Source of the DNA: Helicobacter pametensis ATCC 51478
Lineage (GTDB): Bacteria; Campylobacterota; Campylobacteria; Campylobacterales; Helicobacteraceae
Assembly: GCF_000518225.1 (NCBI RefSeq)
Contig: NZ_KI912401.1
Coordinates: forward strand, 143,546 to 207,545
Length of the DNA stretch: 64,000 bases
Direction: 5' to 3'
Shown here one piece after another: positions 27,291-36,696 of the stretch. A program made the translations under genes and the position numbers. Numbering within the stretch: position 1 is the stretch's first letter; every line of letters starts with the position of its first letter. The notes under the pieces were generated by a model that was not told the DNA's origin, did no database searches, and saw only the letters and a program-made list of their open reading frames with translations.

Positions 27291-29192
27291 ATGCAAAAAC
27301 AAATAATGTCAGATACACTCAAGATTTTATGCGCTGATATGGTTCAGCGTGCCAATAGTGGGCATCCTGGAGCACCGATGGGTCTATCAGATGTAGCCGT
27401 TGTATTATCTCATCATCTCAAAATCAATCCCAAAGATTCCGCTTGGCTCAATCGCGATCGCTTGATCTTTAGTGGAGGGCATTGCTCAGCCCTTGTGTAT
27501 GCCTTGCTTCATTTGTGGGGATTTGATGTGAGTTTGGAGGATTTGAAAAATTTCCGCCAACTTGGGAGTAAAACCCCTGGACATCCTGAGTTTGGTCATA
27601 CTCATGGGGTAGAGATCACGACAGGGCCATTGGGACAGGGAGTAGCTAATGCTGTGGGATTTGCTATGGCAAGCAAATATGCTCAAGGAATCTTGGGAGA
27701 GGATGTGATCTCTCATTTGGTGTATTGTTTGTGTGGGGATGGGGATTTGGAAGAGGGGATTAGCTATGAGGCTTGCTCACTTGCTGGTCATCATCAGCTC
27801 TCAAATTTGATTCTCATTTATGATAGCAATAAGATCACAATTGAGGGAGAGACCAAGATCGCTCTTAGTGAGGATATAAGAGCTAGATTTGTAGCTCAAG
27901 GATTTGATGTGTTTGAGTGTGATGGTCATGATTTTGAAAGCATTGATCTAGTTCTGACTCAAGCCAAAGATTCCTCTAAGCCTTCTTTGATCATTGCTCA
28001 TACAGTGATTGGGAAAAATGCCTCTAGTATGGAGGGAAGTCACAAAACTCATGGCGCACCCTTGGGTGAGGAGGTTTTGAGAGCGAGCAAAAAATCGATG
28101 GGATTTGATGAGAATCAATCTTTTGTGATTAGCCCTGAGATCAAGAGTGCTTTTGAGGCAAGTATCGCTTCAGGGATGGTGGAATGTGAGCGATGGAGAG
28201 ATTCTCTTTCTCAAGAGGTGAGGGCAAAGATTGAAGAGCTGTATTCACCTGATTTTTCAAAAGTGCAGTTTCCGACATTTGAGAGTGGAGCAAAGATTGC
28301 CACAAGAGTGAGTAATGGAGAGATTTTAAATGCGATTGCTCAAAGCTATGGGGGGTTGATTGGTGGGAGTGCTGATCTTGGCCCCTCAAACAATACTCTC
28401 CTCAAAAATGAGGCAGATTTTCCACTTGGGCGTAATTTGCACTTTGGTGTGAGAGAGCATGCGATGGGTGCGATTTGCAATGGGATTGCAAACTATGGAC
28501 TGTTTTTGCCTTATTGTGCGACATTTTTTGTCTTCAGTGATTATATGGCTCCAAGTGTGAGGGTAGCAAGCATTATGAATAGTCGTGTGTGGTATGTTTG
28601 GACGCATGATAGTATCGGTGTGGGTGAAGATGGAGCGACACATCAGCCTATTGAGCAGCTCTCCCACTTCAGGGCAATGCCCAATCTTTATGTCTTTCGT
28701 CCAGCAGATGCCAATGAAAATGTCGCTTGTGCTCAAGTTGCCCTAGAGCTTAACTCTCCAAGTGCCTTTGTACTCAGCCGTCAGAATCTTGAGGTTTTAT
28801 CTCATCAAGTGACGAAAGACATGGTAAGCCATGGGGCGTATGTGATCTTAGAAGATCAAAATCCTGATGTGATCCTTGTAGCAACAGGATCAGAGGTCAA
28901 TCTAGCACTCAAGGGAGCAGAAGTGCTAAAAAATCAAGGAAAATCCGTGAGAGTCGTAAGTATGCCATGTATGGAACTCTTTGAGCAACAAGATGAAGCC
29001 TACAAAAATAGCATTCTTGGAGATCGAGAAAAAACGATTGCGATTGAGGCATCAAGAGGAGTAGAGTGGTATCGCTATGCCAAAGAAGTGATCGGGATGC
29101 AGGGATTTGGTGCATCTGGAAAGGGAGATGAGTTGTTTGGGCATTTTGGAATCAGTCTTGATCATTTGCTTGAGGTTGTTCAAAAGCTTTGA
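27291..29192 (+). CDS. tkt: Transketolase
   Basis: This thiamine-diphosphate enzyme transfers two-carbon units in the non-oxidative pentose phosphate pathway. Marks are SGHPGAPMGLSDVA near the N-terminus, the ThDP motif GDGDLEEGISYEAC, the middle-domain FGVREHAMGAICNG and the C-terminal VRVVSMPCMELFEQQ. The length of 633 aa is typical. AAGGAGAAGTT precedes ATG 27291, and the gene overlaps addB by four bases, repeating the H. pylori tkt-addB order. Confidence 0.96.
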   Translation: MQKQIMSDTLKILCADMVQRANSGHPGAPMGLSDVAVVLSHHLKINPKDSAWLNRDRLIFSGGHCSALVYALLHLWGFDVSLEDLKNFRQLGSKTPGHPEFGHTHGVEITTGPLGQGVANAVGFAMASKYAQGILGEDVISHLVYCLCGDGDLEEGISYEACSLAGHHQLSNLILIYDSNKITIEGETKIALSEDIRARFVAQGFDVFECDGHDFESIDLVLTQAKDSSKPSLIIAHTVIGKNASSMEGSHKTHGAPLGEEVLRASKKSMGFDENQSFVISPEIKSAFEASIASGMVECERWRDSLSQEVRAKIEELYSPDFSKVQFPTFESGAKIATRVSNGEILNAIAQSYGGLIGGSADLGPSNNTLLKNEADFPLGRNLHFGVREHAMGAICNGIANYGLFLPYCATFFVFSDYMAPSVRVASIMNSRVWYVWTHDSIGVGEDGATHQPIEQLSHFRAMPNLYVFRPADANENVACAQVALELNSPSAFVLSRQNLEVLSHQVTKDMVSHGAYVILEDQNPDVILVATGSEVNLALKGAEVLKNQGKSVRVVSMPCMELFEQQDEAYKNSILGDREKTIAIEASRGVEWYRYAKEVIGMQGFGASGKGDELFGHFGISLDHLLEVVQKL

Positions 29193-31360
29193 AAGAAACA
29201 CTTTTTGTCTTCTCTAGTTCGCGTTCACTAGAGAGTTTTGCATTTGCTCAAGAGGGATTCCTCCCTCCATCTCTGACCCTTGAGGAGTTTTTCTCCCAAT
29301 CCCTCATCGTCCCAAACAAAACAAAAGCACCGCTTATTTTGCAAAAAATTCTGCTTGCAGAAGTACTTAAAGAGTTTGAATTTGATGATCAAGAGAAGCA
29401 GTTTTTGTTTTTTGAATATAACTTTTTGGGTTTTTTGGAGACTTCTCCATTTCTTTTAGCACTTTTTAGTGAGATGTTTGGAAGTCAGGTGGAGCTTGAG
29501 GAAATCTCTTTGGGAGATATTTATGGTGAGTATCAAGATCATTTGAGGGTGCTTGAGAAGATTTATTGTGCATATCGATCCAAATTAGATGAACTTGATC
29601 TCTATGATTTTCCTTGGAAATATGATTTATTTTGGGATTATCTTGAGACTTTTGGAGAGATTCGGTGCTTTATTGATGGATTTTTATCTCGCTTTGAATG
29701 GGAAATACTCAATCAAATCGCTCAAAAAATCCCACTCTCTCTAGACCTTCATATCGATGAGTTTAACCTCCCTTATTTTGCTCATCTCTCTCCAGCTCTC
29801 AGCATCAATCATCAATACACTATCTCTTTATCTAGTGGTGAGATTTTGAGCTCAAAACCTTGGAATCTAGAAGGGGAAGTAGGGGTGAGTGCATGTGATT
29901 TGAGGATTGATGAATGCAGTGTGGTGATCCAGAGAGTGCAAGAGTGGCTCAAAGAAGGAGTAGATCCAGATAAAATCGCGATTGTATTGCCCAAAGAAGA
30001 TTTTGCAAAATTTTTATTTGCAAGCGATAGGGGAAGGAATTTCAACTATGCGATGGGCAAACAAAATGATGGCTTGAAAAAGCAGCTTGATCAGATCTTT
30101 GATCATTGCAGACATTTGGATGGAGCAGCGCTATTTGATCAGATAAGATCTGAGATTCTCAAATTATCAATTCAGGAGAAAAGCAAGGAAAAAATGCTAG
30201 AGATTGCAGCGATGTTTGAGAGAAATCTTGCATTTGTGCAATCTTTGGAGATTCAAGAAATCCTTGAACTCTTATTCTATGAGCTCAAGAAACTCAGAGA
30301 AGATGATCATAGTGGGGGGAAAGTCAAAGTGATTGGTGTGCTTGAGACGCGAGGAGTTAGATTTGAGAGAGTGATTGTTGTGGATTTTAATGAGGATAAT
30401 ATCCCCTCTCTTTCTTTTCAAGATATGTTTTTAAACACTCAGATGCGTCAAAATCTTGGGATGCCAACACTGAGAGATAAGCAAAATCTTCAAAAACACT
30501 ATTATCTTGAGCTTTTTAAAAATGCACAAAAAATCGAGCTAACCTATTTGCGTCTTGGGCTTTCATCTTTCCTCAAAGAAGCCAAGATTCCACATAAGAT
30601 TGAAGATAATCGCTTCACACTTTTTGCTCCCGCTCAAAAGAGAGAATATGTAGAAGATAAGATTTGCGCAAAAGTTGGGAAGGATTTTGTCTTCTCATCG
30701 ACTTCATTGAGAGCATTTCAAGAATGCAGACGAAAATTTTATTTTTTGTATTTGAGAAAACTCAAGGAAGAAAAAAAACGAGAAGTTTTCTTGGGACAGA
30801 AGATTCATCAATTACTTTATGAATCCTATAGAGATACTTCTTCAATCCAAGAAGCACGCAAACTCTTTGAGCAAAAGATGTTTGCTTGGAAAGAAGAGAG
30901 TGAGAGTATGAGATTTGGAATGGAGCTAGATCTTGCTGTGCGCAAAATGCAGAAGTTTTGGTCTTGCGAGATGAATTGTCCTCCAGATGAGATTTTGTAT
31001 TTGGAGCATTCATTTGATCTAGAGTGGCATGGAGTGAAGTGGAATGGGAGAATTGATCGGATTGATCGTGTGGGGGATGTGATTAGAGTGATTGACTACA
31101 AATTTACAGATCATGCAAGCAGTGATGTGATCCAAGGAGCAATTTATGCTCACTATGTTCAAGATCTTTTTCCTTATGCATCTATTGAGACTTATTTGAT
31201 GCCACTCAAAAATGGAAACTACACACAAGTGGATGTGCAAAAGGGAGAGGAAAAAGTCGCTAGTCTTGTTTGTGAAGTCTTACAAGAAGAGAGTTTTGAT
31301 AAAACACATGCAAGATCTCATTGCACAGATTGCTCTTTTAGAGTGTTGTGCAATCGATGA
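29189..31360 (+). CDS. addB: AddB-like exonuclease subunit
   Basis: This is a 723-aa subunit of the AddAB helicase-nuclease for double-strand break repair. The C-terminal nuclease has IDRID (622-626) and VIDYKF (634-639), the PD-(D/E)XK metal site. Four cysteines suited to a 4Fe-4S cluster are C513 and the C-terminal C712, C715 and C721 (CTDCSFRVLC). No Walker A P-loop is visible in the N-terminal helicase-like part, so that part may be structural or Chi-sensing only. TTG 29189 overlaps the tkt stop as TTGA. An A8 tract lies at 30771-30778. AddA is not in the window. Confidence 0.87.
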   Translation: MKETLFVFSSSRSLESFAFAQEGFLPPSLTLEEFFSQSLIVPNKTKAPLILQKILLAEVLKEFEFDDQEKQFLFFEYNFLGFLETSPFLLALFSEMFGSQVELEEISLGDIYGEYQDHLRVLEKIYCAYRSKLDELDLYDFPWKYDLFWDYLETFGEIRCFIDGFLSRFEWEILNQIAQKIPLSLDLHIDEFNLPYFAHLSPALSINHQYTISLSSGEILSSKPWNLEGEVGVSACDLRIDECSVVIQRVQEWLKEGVDPDKIAIVLPKEDFAKFLFASDRGRNFNYAMGKQNDGLKKQLDQIFDHCRHLDGAALFDQIRSEILKLSIQEKSKEKMLEIAAMFERNLAFVQSLEIQEILELLFYELKKLREDDHSGGKVKVIGVLETRGVRFERVIVVDFNEDNIPSLSFQDMFLNTQMRQNLGMPTLRDKQNLQKHYYLELFKNAQKIELTYLRLGLSSFLKEAKIPHKIEDNRFTLFAPAQKREYVEDKICAKVGKDFVFSSTSLRAFQECRRKFYFLYLRKLKEEKKREVFLGQKIHQLLYESYRDTSSIQEARKLFEQKMFAWKEESESMRFGMELDLAVRKMQKFWSCEMNCPPDEILYLEHSFDLEWHGVKWNGRIDRIDRVGDVIRVIDYKFTDHASSDVIQGAIYAHYVQDLFPYASIETYLMPLKNGNYTQVDVQKGEEKVASLVCEVLQEESFDKTHARSHCTDCSFRVLCNR

Positions 31361-31389
31361 TAGGAAGAAAATGGGGGGATGAGGGAGTA

Positions 31390-31653
31390 TCATTGGCTAA
31401 GCTGTGCGTCTTGTTCGCATTTGTGAAGCCAGATAAAAACTTCGGCTAGCGCATGATAGAGCTCGGAGGGAACTTCTTGGTCGAGATTGAGATCGATCAT
31501 AGAATCCACAAGTTCTTTGTTTTGAAAGAGGGGGATATCCCATTGGATTGCTTTTTGGATGATGGCATTGGCGATCTCGCCTTTACCTGATGCGATCACT
31601 TTGGGTGCATGATCTTGATAGGCCTTATATGCAAGGGCGACAGCTTTTTTCAT
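31390..31653 (-). CDS. flhX: FlhB C-terminal domain homologue (FlhX)
   Basis: This 87-aa protein resembles only the cytoplasmic C-terminal part of the flagellar export switch FlhB (KKAVALAYKAYQDHAPKVIA, then IPLFQNKELVDSM). In H. pylori such a protein (HP1575) can substitute for the cleaved FlhB C-terminal piece. It lacks the NPTH autocleavage motif, as expected for the post-cleavage part. It lies 10 bases after ribE on the same strand and converges with addB. Confidence 0.85.
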   Translation of the reverse strand: MKKAVALAYKAYQDHAPKVIASGKGEIANAIIQKAIQWDIPLFQNKELVDSMIDLNLDQEVPSELYHALAEVFIWLHKCEQDAQLSQ

Positions 31654-31663
31654 ACTTTTTCTT

Positions 31664-32272
31664 CTAGTAGCCTAAGGTGATTTGATCAAATTGATCCCAT
31701 TGGTTTTGTTTCTTGCAAGAAAGAATATGTGCAATGCTTCGCACAATCATATCTGTCTCGATATTGACTCTTCTGCCGACTTTGTATGTGTGAAATAAGG
31801 TTTGCTTCAAAGTGTGTGGGATCAGTGTGAGAGAGAGGAGATTGTGGGTGCATTCTGAAATTGTTAGACTAATTCCATCAATTGTGATGGATCCTTTGGG
31901 AATCAAAAGATGAGTGATGTGAGAGGGGACTTGGATGAGAAAATCGCTTTGATTGTGGTGATGTTTGATCTGTGTGATTTCTCCAATCGCATCGATATGT
32001 CCTTGGACAAAATGCCCATCAAAACGATCACTCATCTGAAGTGCTGGTTCGATATGGGCTTGGTATTGGAGATTTTCTGTGGCAATTTTTTCTTGTGTGT
32101 GATGTGTGAGCTCTAGGATGAAGCCATCGTTTTTGTTTTCAATCACAGTCAGACAAGCTCCATTGACTGCGATGCTATCTCCAATTTTTGGTCGAAGAGG
32201 GCTTTGAATATAGAGTTTATTTTCTTTAAAATCTTTGATTGGGGCGATTTCTCGCACAAGTCCGCTAAACAT
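31664..32272 (-). CDS. ribE: Riboflavin synthase alpha subunit
   Basis: This enzyme dismutates two lumazine molecules to riboflavin. It has the expected internal duplication: MFSGLVREI ... IAVNGACLTV in barrel 1 and FVQGHIDAIGEI ... ITIDGISLTI in barrel 2. The length of 202 aa is typical. ATG 32272 is 70 bases from the divergent tatD. In H. pylori this gene is often named ribC (HP1574). Confidence 0.95.
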   Translation of the reverse strand: MFSGLVREIAPIKDFKENKLYIQSPLRPKIGDSIAVNGACLTVIENKNDGFILELTHHTQEKIATENLQYQAHIEPALQMSDRFDGHFVQGHIDAIGEITQIKHHHNQSDFLIQVPSHITHLLIPKGSITIDGISLTISECTHNLLSLTLIPHTLKQTLFHTYKVGRRVNIETDMIVRSIAHILSCKKQNQWDQFDQITLGY

Positions 32273-32289
32273 AATTTTCCTTTTCTATG

Positions 32290-32295
32290 TAGAAT
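32290..32295 (+). promoter_or_regulatory. Likely -10 element for tatD and downstream genes
   Basis: TAGAAT in TATGTAGAATTGCG lies 47 bases before the tatD ATG, in the 70-base gap between divergent genes. It would serve the long plus-strand run of envelope genes. Confidence 0.4.
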
Positions 32296-32342
32296 TGCGC
32301 TTCATTTTTGAAAGTATATTTGAAAGTATTAGAGGAAAAGAA

Positions 32343-33104
32343 ATGATTGATTCTCACTGCCACTTAGATAGCGAAGTTTTTCAACAAGATTTAGAAAATG
32401 TCTTAAATGCAGCAAGGGAGGCTGGGGTAGATAGCGTCATTATTCCTGGAGCGGATCTTGCTGATGCTCCAAGAGCTATAGAGATTGTCAATCGATATGA
32501 AAAAATCTTTTTTGCAAGTGGGGTGCATCCCTATCATCTTGACACTTTTGATTTAAAAAGCATTGAATCAAATCAAAATCATCCTAAATGTGTCGCAATA
32601 GGCGAGTGTGGTTTGGATTATTTTCGATTGCCACTAGAAGATGTGGAGCAATATAAGCAGAGACAAAAAGAGTGCTTGATCGCTCAAATTGAACTTGCAA
32701 TTTCTCTCAATAAACCTTTGATTCTTCATGTGAGAGATGCGAGTGGAGATATGGCTGAGATCTTGAGGGCTTATCCGAGGGCTAGAGGGGTTTTTCATTG
32801 CTTTAATGCCGATAGAATCCTGCTTGATTTTAGTGATCGTTTTTATTATGGGATTGGTGGAGTTTTGACATTTAAAAATGCTAAGAGATTGGTGGAGGTA
32901 TTGCCCTTGATTCCTAAAGAGCGTTTATTGCTAGAAACTGATGCACCTTATCTCACCCCACATCCTTTTAGGGGAGAGAGAAATGAGCCCAAATATATTC
33001 CCTTGATTGTAGAAAAAATGGCAGAGATTCTAAATCTTTCTGTGCAAGATATTAGAGAGCTATGCAGACAAAATACTCAAAAACTCTTTAATTTATTTTT
33101 GTAA
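32343..33104 (+). CDS. tatD: TatD family metal-dependent deoxyribonuclease
   Basis: This is a 253-aa TIM-barrel hydrolase of the TatD family with 3'-5' DNase activity in characterised members. Metal ligands are visible in DSHCHLD (N-terminus), GECGLDYF, LILHVRDA, GVFHCF and LLETDAPYL. ATG 32343 is chosen because MIDSHCHLD is the family start and AGAGGAAAAGAA precedes it; 36 residues of upstream open frame have no similarity. It matches H. pylori HP1573. Confidence 0.94.
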   Translation: MIDSHCHLDSEVFQQDLENVLNAAREAGVDSVIIPGADLADAPRAIEIVNRYEKIFFASGVHPYHLDTFDLKSIESNQNHPKCVAIGECGLDYFRLPLEDVEQYKQRQKECLIAQIELAISLNKPLILHVRDASGDMAEILRAYPRARGVFHCFNADRILLDFSDRFYYGIGGVLTFKNAKRLVEVLPLIPKERLLLETDAPYLTPHPFRGERNEPKYIPLIVEKMAEILNLSVQDIRELCRQNTQKLFNLFL

Positions 33105-33173
33105 AATGGCGGATTTATTTTTCAAGTGCGGATTGGCGTTTTGACTTAGGTTATAAAGTTGTAGGATTTGAGT

Positions 33174-34295
33174 TTGAAAAAATTATTGATTTCTTGTGGT
33201 GTTGGGTGTTTGCTGTTGTCTGAAGTGATGGGGTATGGGGGGCAGGTTGATTTCAAGATGCCTCAGGTGCGCTCTAGTGAGGGGATTTTGAATTCTTTTG
33301 ATTTGGATGTGAGTTTTCTTCCTGCTCTCAATCAAGCCAATATGACTTATGAGAGAAGTGTGCAAGCAAGATGGGAGTATTTTGTCCAAAAATTTGATCA
33401 AGGATATGAGGTGATTCCCACATTGCGATTGATGATGGCTGAGGCTGGGATCCCTCAAGAGTTTTTATTCCTTGCAATGGCAGAATCAGAATTTTCAATG
33501 CGTGCCTATAGTCCCAAAAAAGCAAGTGGAATCTGGCAGCTTATGCCAAAGACTGCCAAAGAGCTTGGATTGCAGATCAATGACTATATTGATGAACGAC
33601 GCGATCCCATCAAGAGCACCAAGGCAGCGATTCGCTATCTCAAATATCTTAAAAATGTGACAGGGGAGTGGTATCTAGCCGCGATGGCATATAATTGTGG
33701 GATTGGTCGATTGCAAAAAGCGATCAAAAAGGCAGGGACGAAAGATATTCAAACCTTGATCGATCCGCACAAAGCCTATCTTCCAAAAGAGACGCGATAT
33801 TATATTCGGATGATTTTGGGGATGAGTTTGGCATTTAATAATGCGGATGTTTTGAAAAATGAAAATAAAGAATATTTTCTCAATCGTGGTGCAAGTAGCA
33901 CGATTACGGGTGTAGAGGTTGATGCTGGCACACCCTTGCTTGAAATTGCTCAATCCATCAATCTCTCACTAGAAGAACTCAAGAAATACAACAAGCATTT
34001 TAGATACAACTTCCTTCCCCCAGGCAAGGGTAAATACACAGTCTATGTCCCCTACAATAAACTATCTGCTTTTAAGCAAAATTTTCAGCCTACCAAAAAT
34101 CAAAACACAATGTATGTTTTGCATCGTGTCAAAAAGGGGGAGACTTTCTATAGTATCGCCAAAAAATATAAGACGAGCGTCCAAGAGCTTCAGACGATCA
34201 ATGAACTCAAGAATGATCATTTAGCCATCAAGCAATCACTCATTATTCCTATCCTCAAAGAAAACTATAAAAAGAGAATTGCTCAAAATCGATGA
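33174..34295 (+). CDS. mltD: Membrane-bound lytic murein transglycosylase D
   Basis: This enzyme cleaves peptidoglycan glycan strands to 1,6-anhydro-muropeptides. It has a signal peptide (about residues 1-20), the SLT lysozyme-like domain with catalytic glutamate in AMAESEFSMRAYS and the SGIWQLMPKTAKELGL motif, and two LysM repeats in the last 140 residues (one reading VKKGETFYSIAKKYKTS). TTG 33174 has AGGA seven bases upstream; TTG 33168 is the alternative. It overlaps rlpA by four bases; the pair matches HP1572-HP1571. Confidence 0.93.
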   Translation: MKKLLISCGVGCLLLSEVMGYGGQVDFKMPQVRSSEGILNSFDLDVSFLPALNQANMTYERSVQARWEYFVQKFDQGYEVIPTLRLMMAEAGIPQEFLFLAMAESEFSMRAYSPKKASGIWQLMPKTAKELGLQINDYIDERRDPIKSTKAAIRYLKYLKNVTGEWYLAAMAYNCGIGRLQKAIKKAGTKDIQTLIDPHKAYLPKETRYYIRMILGMSLAFNNADVLKNENKEYFLNRGASSTITGVEVDAGTPLLEIAQSINLSLEELKKYNKHFRYNFLPPGKGKYTVYVPYNKLSAFKQNFQPTKNQNTMYVLHRVKKGETFYSIAKKYKTSVQELQTINELKNDHLAIKQSLIIPILKENYKKRIAQNR

Positions 34296-35203
34296 GATTC
34301 TCATATTTTTTGACTCTTGGGATTGCTCTTGTTTTGATAAGTTGCTCAAGCAATAGCGTCTATCGTGGAGGAATTGGAGGGTTTAGTGATTATGAAGATC
34401 TTGAGCTTTATCGCAAGGGAACCCCTCTGGATCCAGCCTACAATGAGAGTGGTGATTTTGTAGAGCAAGGTGGGGGAAATGTAGATGTGAGGGGGATGCG
34501 CGAATCTAAGGCGATACAGCGAGCCACAATGCGTCCTTATAAAATCGATGGAAAGTGGTATTATCCTCAGAGAGTGAGTTTGGGAGAACGATTTGATGGG
34601 ATTGCAAGCTGGTATGGTCCAGATTTTCACGCCAAGAAGACTTCTAATGGCGAGATTTATAATATGCATGCTCATACAGCAGCAAGTAAGATTTTGCCAA
34701 TGAATACAGTAGTGAGAGTCCATAACAAAGAAAATGGAAAAACAACTATTGTGCGAATCAATGATCGTGGTCCCTTTGTGGATGGACGCATCATCGATCT
34801 CTCCAATGCTGCAGCTCATGAGATCGATATGGTCCAAAAGGGAACGGCGCGTGTTGTTGTTGAGGTGATTGGATTTAAGGGAGTGATTGGAGCAAAAATG
34901 AGCAAGCCTCAAGAGATGACTAAAGAGCTCAAAAAAGAATTTGAAATTGGTGCGACAGAGGAGAGTGTTGATGGTGGGATATTTGCACTTCAGATCGGGG
35001 CTTTTAGGCGTCAAGAGGGAGCAGAGGAATTGAAGCAGAAATTTGACCAGCTCAAAAATTACAAAACAATCATTCAAGTGCAAGAACTTGAAGATGGAGA
35101 TATTTATCGTGTGATGATTGAGGGATTTAGAAGCGAAGAGGAAGCCAATGATTTTCTATTGAGGCATCCAAATATTAGACGAGGGATAATTATAAGAGAA
35201 TGA
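34292..35203 (+). CDS. rlpA: RlpA-like lytic transglycosylase lipoprotein
   Basis: This is a 303-aa outer-membrane lipoprotein. The lipobox LISC gives Cys18. A double-psi beta-barrel (about 107-190) has GIASWYGPDFHAKKTSNGE and VRINDRGPFVDGRIIDLS with the catalytic aspartate. A SPOR peptidoglycan-binding domain (about 225-300, FALQIGAFRRQEGAEEL) follows. Family members cleave naked glycan at septa. It overlaps mltD and kdsC by four bases each, so the three are translationally coupled. Confidence 0.93.
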   Translation: MRFSYFLTLGIALVLISCSSNSVYRGGIGGFSDYEDLELYRKGTPLDPAYNESGDFVEQGGGNVDVRGMRESKAIQRATMRPYKIDGKWYYPQRVSLGERFDGIASWYGPDFHAKKTSNGEIYNMHAHTAASKILPMNTVVRVHNKENGKTTIVRINDRGPFVDGRIIDLSNAAAHEIDMVQKGTARVVVEVIGFKGVIGAKMSKPQEMTKELKKEFEIGATEESVDGGIFALQIGAFRRQEGAEELKQKFDQLKNYKTIIQVQELEDGDIYRVMIEGFRSEEEANDFLLRHPNIRRGIIIRE

Positions 35204-35694
35204 TCAAATTGCTTGCATTGGATGTGGATGGGACTTTGACAGATGGAAAGGTCTATTACTCAGATAGTGGAGAAGAGCTAAAGGCATTTAATATCAAAGA
35301 TGGTTTGGGTCTGAATATATGGAAGAAGCTAGGACGAAAGAGTGCAATTATCACAGGGAGAACTTCTTCTGTTGTTGAGCTGAGGGCTAGAGAGCTTGGA
35401 ATCGATTTTGTTTTTATGGGGATTAAAGATAAGGGCGAGGTTTTGCAGAGATTGCAAGGAGAGCTTCAAATCACGGCTAGAGAAATTGCAAGCATTGGAG
35501 ATGATTTAAATGATTTGGCTATGTTTGCACACAGTGCTTTGAGTTTTATGCCCAAAGATGGATCAGCACTTCTCAAAAAACATGTGAAATACATTTTAAA
35601 TGCCAAAGGAGGAGAGGGTGCCGTGAGAGAGATGATTGAGATGATTTTGGAGCAAGAGGGGCAGGGAGAGTGTTGGTTTGAATTCTTCCATTAA
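35200..35694 (+). CDS. kdsC: 3-deoxy-D-manno-octulosonate 8-phosphate phosphatase
   Basis: This HAD-type (C0, capless) phosphatase releases Kdo from Kdo-8-P for lipopolysaccharide inner core. Motifs are LDVDGTLTDG (I), ITGRTS (II), the lysine in GIKDKGE (III) and GDDLNDLAMF (IV). The length of 164 aa is typical. It starts by ATGA overlap with rlpA and is followed by lptC and lptA, so Kdo synthesis and LPS transport are grouped. Confidence 0.94.
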   Translation: MIKLLALDVDGTLTDGKVYYSDSGEELKAFNIKDGLGLNIWKKLGRKSAIITGRTSSVVELRARELGIDFVFMGIKDKGEVLQRLQGELQITAREIASIGDDLNDLAMFAHSALSFMPKDGSALLKKHVKYILNAKGGEGAVREMIEMILEQEGQGECWFEFFH

Positions 35695-36238
35695 GGTTTA
35701 TCTTTTTTTTCTAGGAATCTTGGTGTTTTCGATTCTTTTTATTGTGCGACCACCAGAGGGTGAACAGAAAAAGAATCGCAATCAAGAAGAGATTGCTACA
35801 CTAGAAGTTCTGGATTTTACGCTTTTTAGCGCAGTTGGAAATTATCCTGAAACCAAAATTGTGGGCAGACGCGGGATGCAATTTGAAAATCGTGATGAAT
35901 TTTGGGATTTTTATTTGACGAACTATAATCGTGATATTGGTGGTCTTAGGGCTTTGAAAACACAGGGAGATGAAGAAAACTTCTATGTCGCTCATGGAAT
36001 CAAGCGTGATGATCGCTATATTTTTAATGGAGAAATTTACTATAGCAATACAGATGGAATGAGTTTCAAGGCCAATAAGGGGGTGTTCTATCTCAAGCAA
36101 AGAATTTTTCAAACCGATGGGGCATTTTTTATGCAGACTAAAGAGGGAGAATTTGAGGGGGAGAATTTGAAATATGAGGGGATATCTCAGAGAATGGAAG
36201 CTCAATTTCCAAAGGGGAATATATGGCTAGAAGATTGA
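35678..36238 (+). CDS. lptC: LPS export protein LptC-like
   Basis: This 186-aa protein has one N-terminal membrane anchor (about residues 5-22) and a periplasmic beta-jellyroll, with segments such as YIFNGEIYYSNTDGMSF and KANKGVFYLKQRIFQTDGAF typical of LptC. It would bridge the LptBFG complex and LptA. The start is probably TTG 35678 with GGGAGAG upstream, overlapping kdsC by 17 bases. A T8 tract lies at 35703-35710. It matches HP1569 in position; sequence conservation of this family is low. Confidence 0.82.
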   Translation: MNSSIKVYLFFLGILVFSILFIVRPPEGEQKKNRNQEEIATLEVLDFTLFSAVGNYPETKIVGRRGMQFENRDEFWDFYLTNYNRDIGGLRALKTQGDEENFYVAHGIKRDDRYIFNGEIYYSNTDGMSFKANKGVFYLKQRIFQTDGAFFMQTKEGEFEGENLKYEGISQRMEAQFPKGNIWLED

Positions 36239-36696
36239 TTACCTTAATGATCCTTGCGGGGTTTTTGTATGCTTCAGAGAAGCTTGAAGTCACTGCAGAT
36301 AAGATTATTTCCAATCAAAGTCAAACAGTGATTAGTGGAAATGTGGTCATCAAAAGAGAGCAAGACATACTTTATGCCAAAAAAGTCACTGTCAAGATGG
36401 GTAAGGATAGGCGCCCTTCCAAATATGAAGCGATTGGGGAAGTGAAGTTTTTTGTCAGAACAAATGATGGGCGTAAGATGCGAGGTGGAGGAGATAAGAT
36501 TATCTATGATGCACTCAAAGATGAGTATCGCTTGCTTGGAAAAGCATGGGTGCAAGAAGATAAAAAACCAAATGCAATCAGGGGGGAAGAGATCGTTCTC
36601 AATCGCAAGAGTGGGGCGGCAAGTGTTGTGGGTGGCAAGAAAAAGCCTGCAAAGATTATTTTCACATTAGAAAAACAAGAGGAGAAAAAGAAGTGA
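36223..36696 (+). CDS. lptA: LPS transport periplasmic protein LptA (OstA-like)
   Basis: This 157-aa protein has a signal peptide (about residues 1-16) and an OstA/LptA beta-jellyroll starting KLEVTADKIISNQSQ and VISGNVVIKREQD. It would form the periplasmic bridge that carries LPS to the outer membrane. It overlaps lptC by 16 bases and engB by four. Confidence 0.9.
   Translation: MARRLITLMILAGFLYASEKLEVTADKIISNQSQTVISGNVVIKREQDILYAKKVTVKMGKDRRPSKYEAIGEVKFFVRTNDGRKMRGGGDKIIYDALKDEYRLLGKAWVQEDKKPNAIRGEEIVLNRKSGAASVVGGKKKPAKIIFTLEKQEEKKK

Noticed and set aside
30771-30778. A8 in addB as a contingency locus
   Set aside because: Eight As in an AT-rich, lysine-rich stretch of a repair gene are expected by composition. 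The same holds for T8 at 35703-35710 in lptC and A8 at 9172-9179 in the SPFH gene.
33152-33157. TATAAA as the mltD promoter
   Set aside because: The start of transcription would fall inside the ribosome site, leaving almost no leader; the gene can be read from the tatD promoter.
34346-35083. Long minus-strand open frame (245 codons) opposite rlpA
   Set aside because: It is fully antisense to a well-supported lipoprotein gene, lacks any recognisable domain, and its composition is the mirror of the coding strand.
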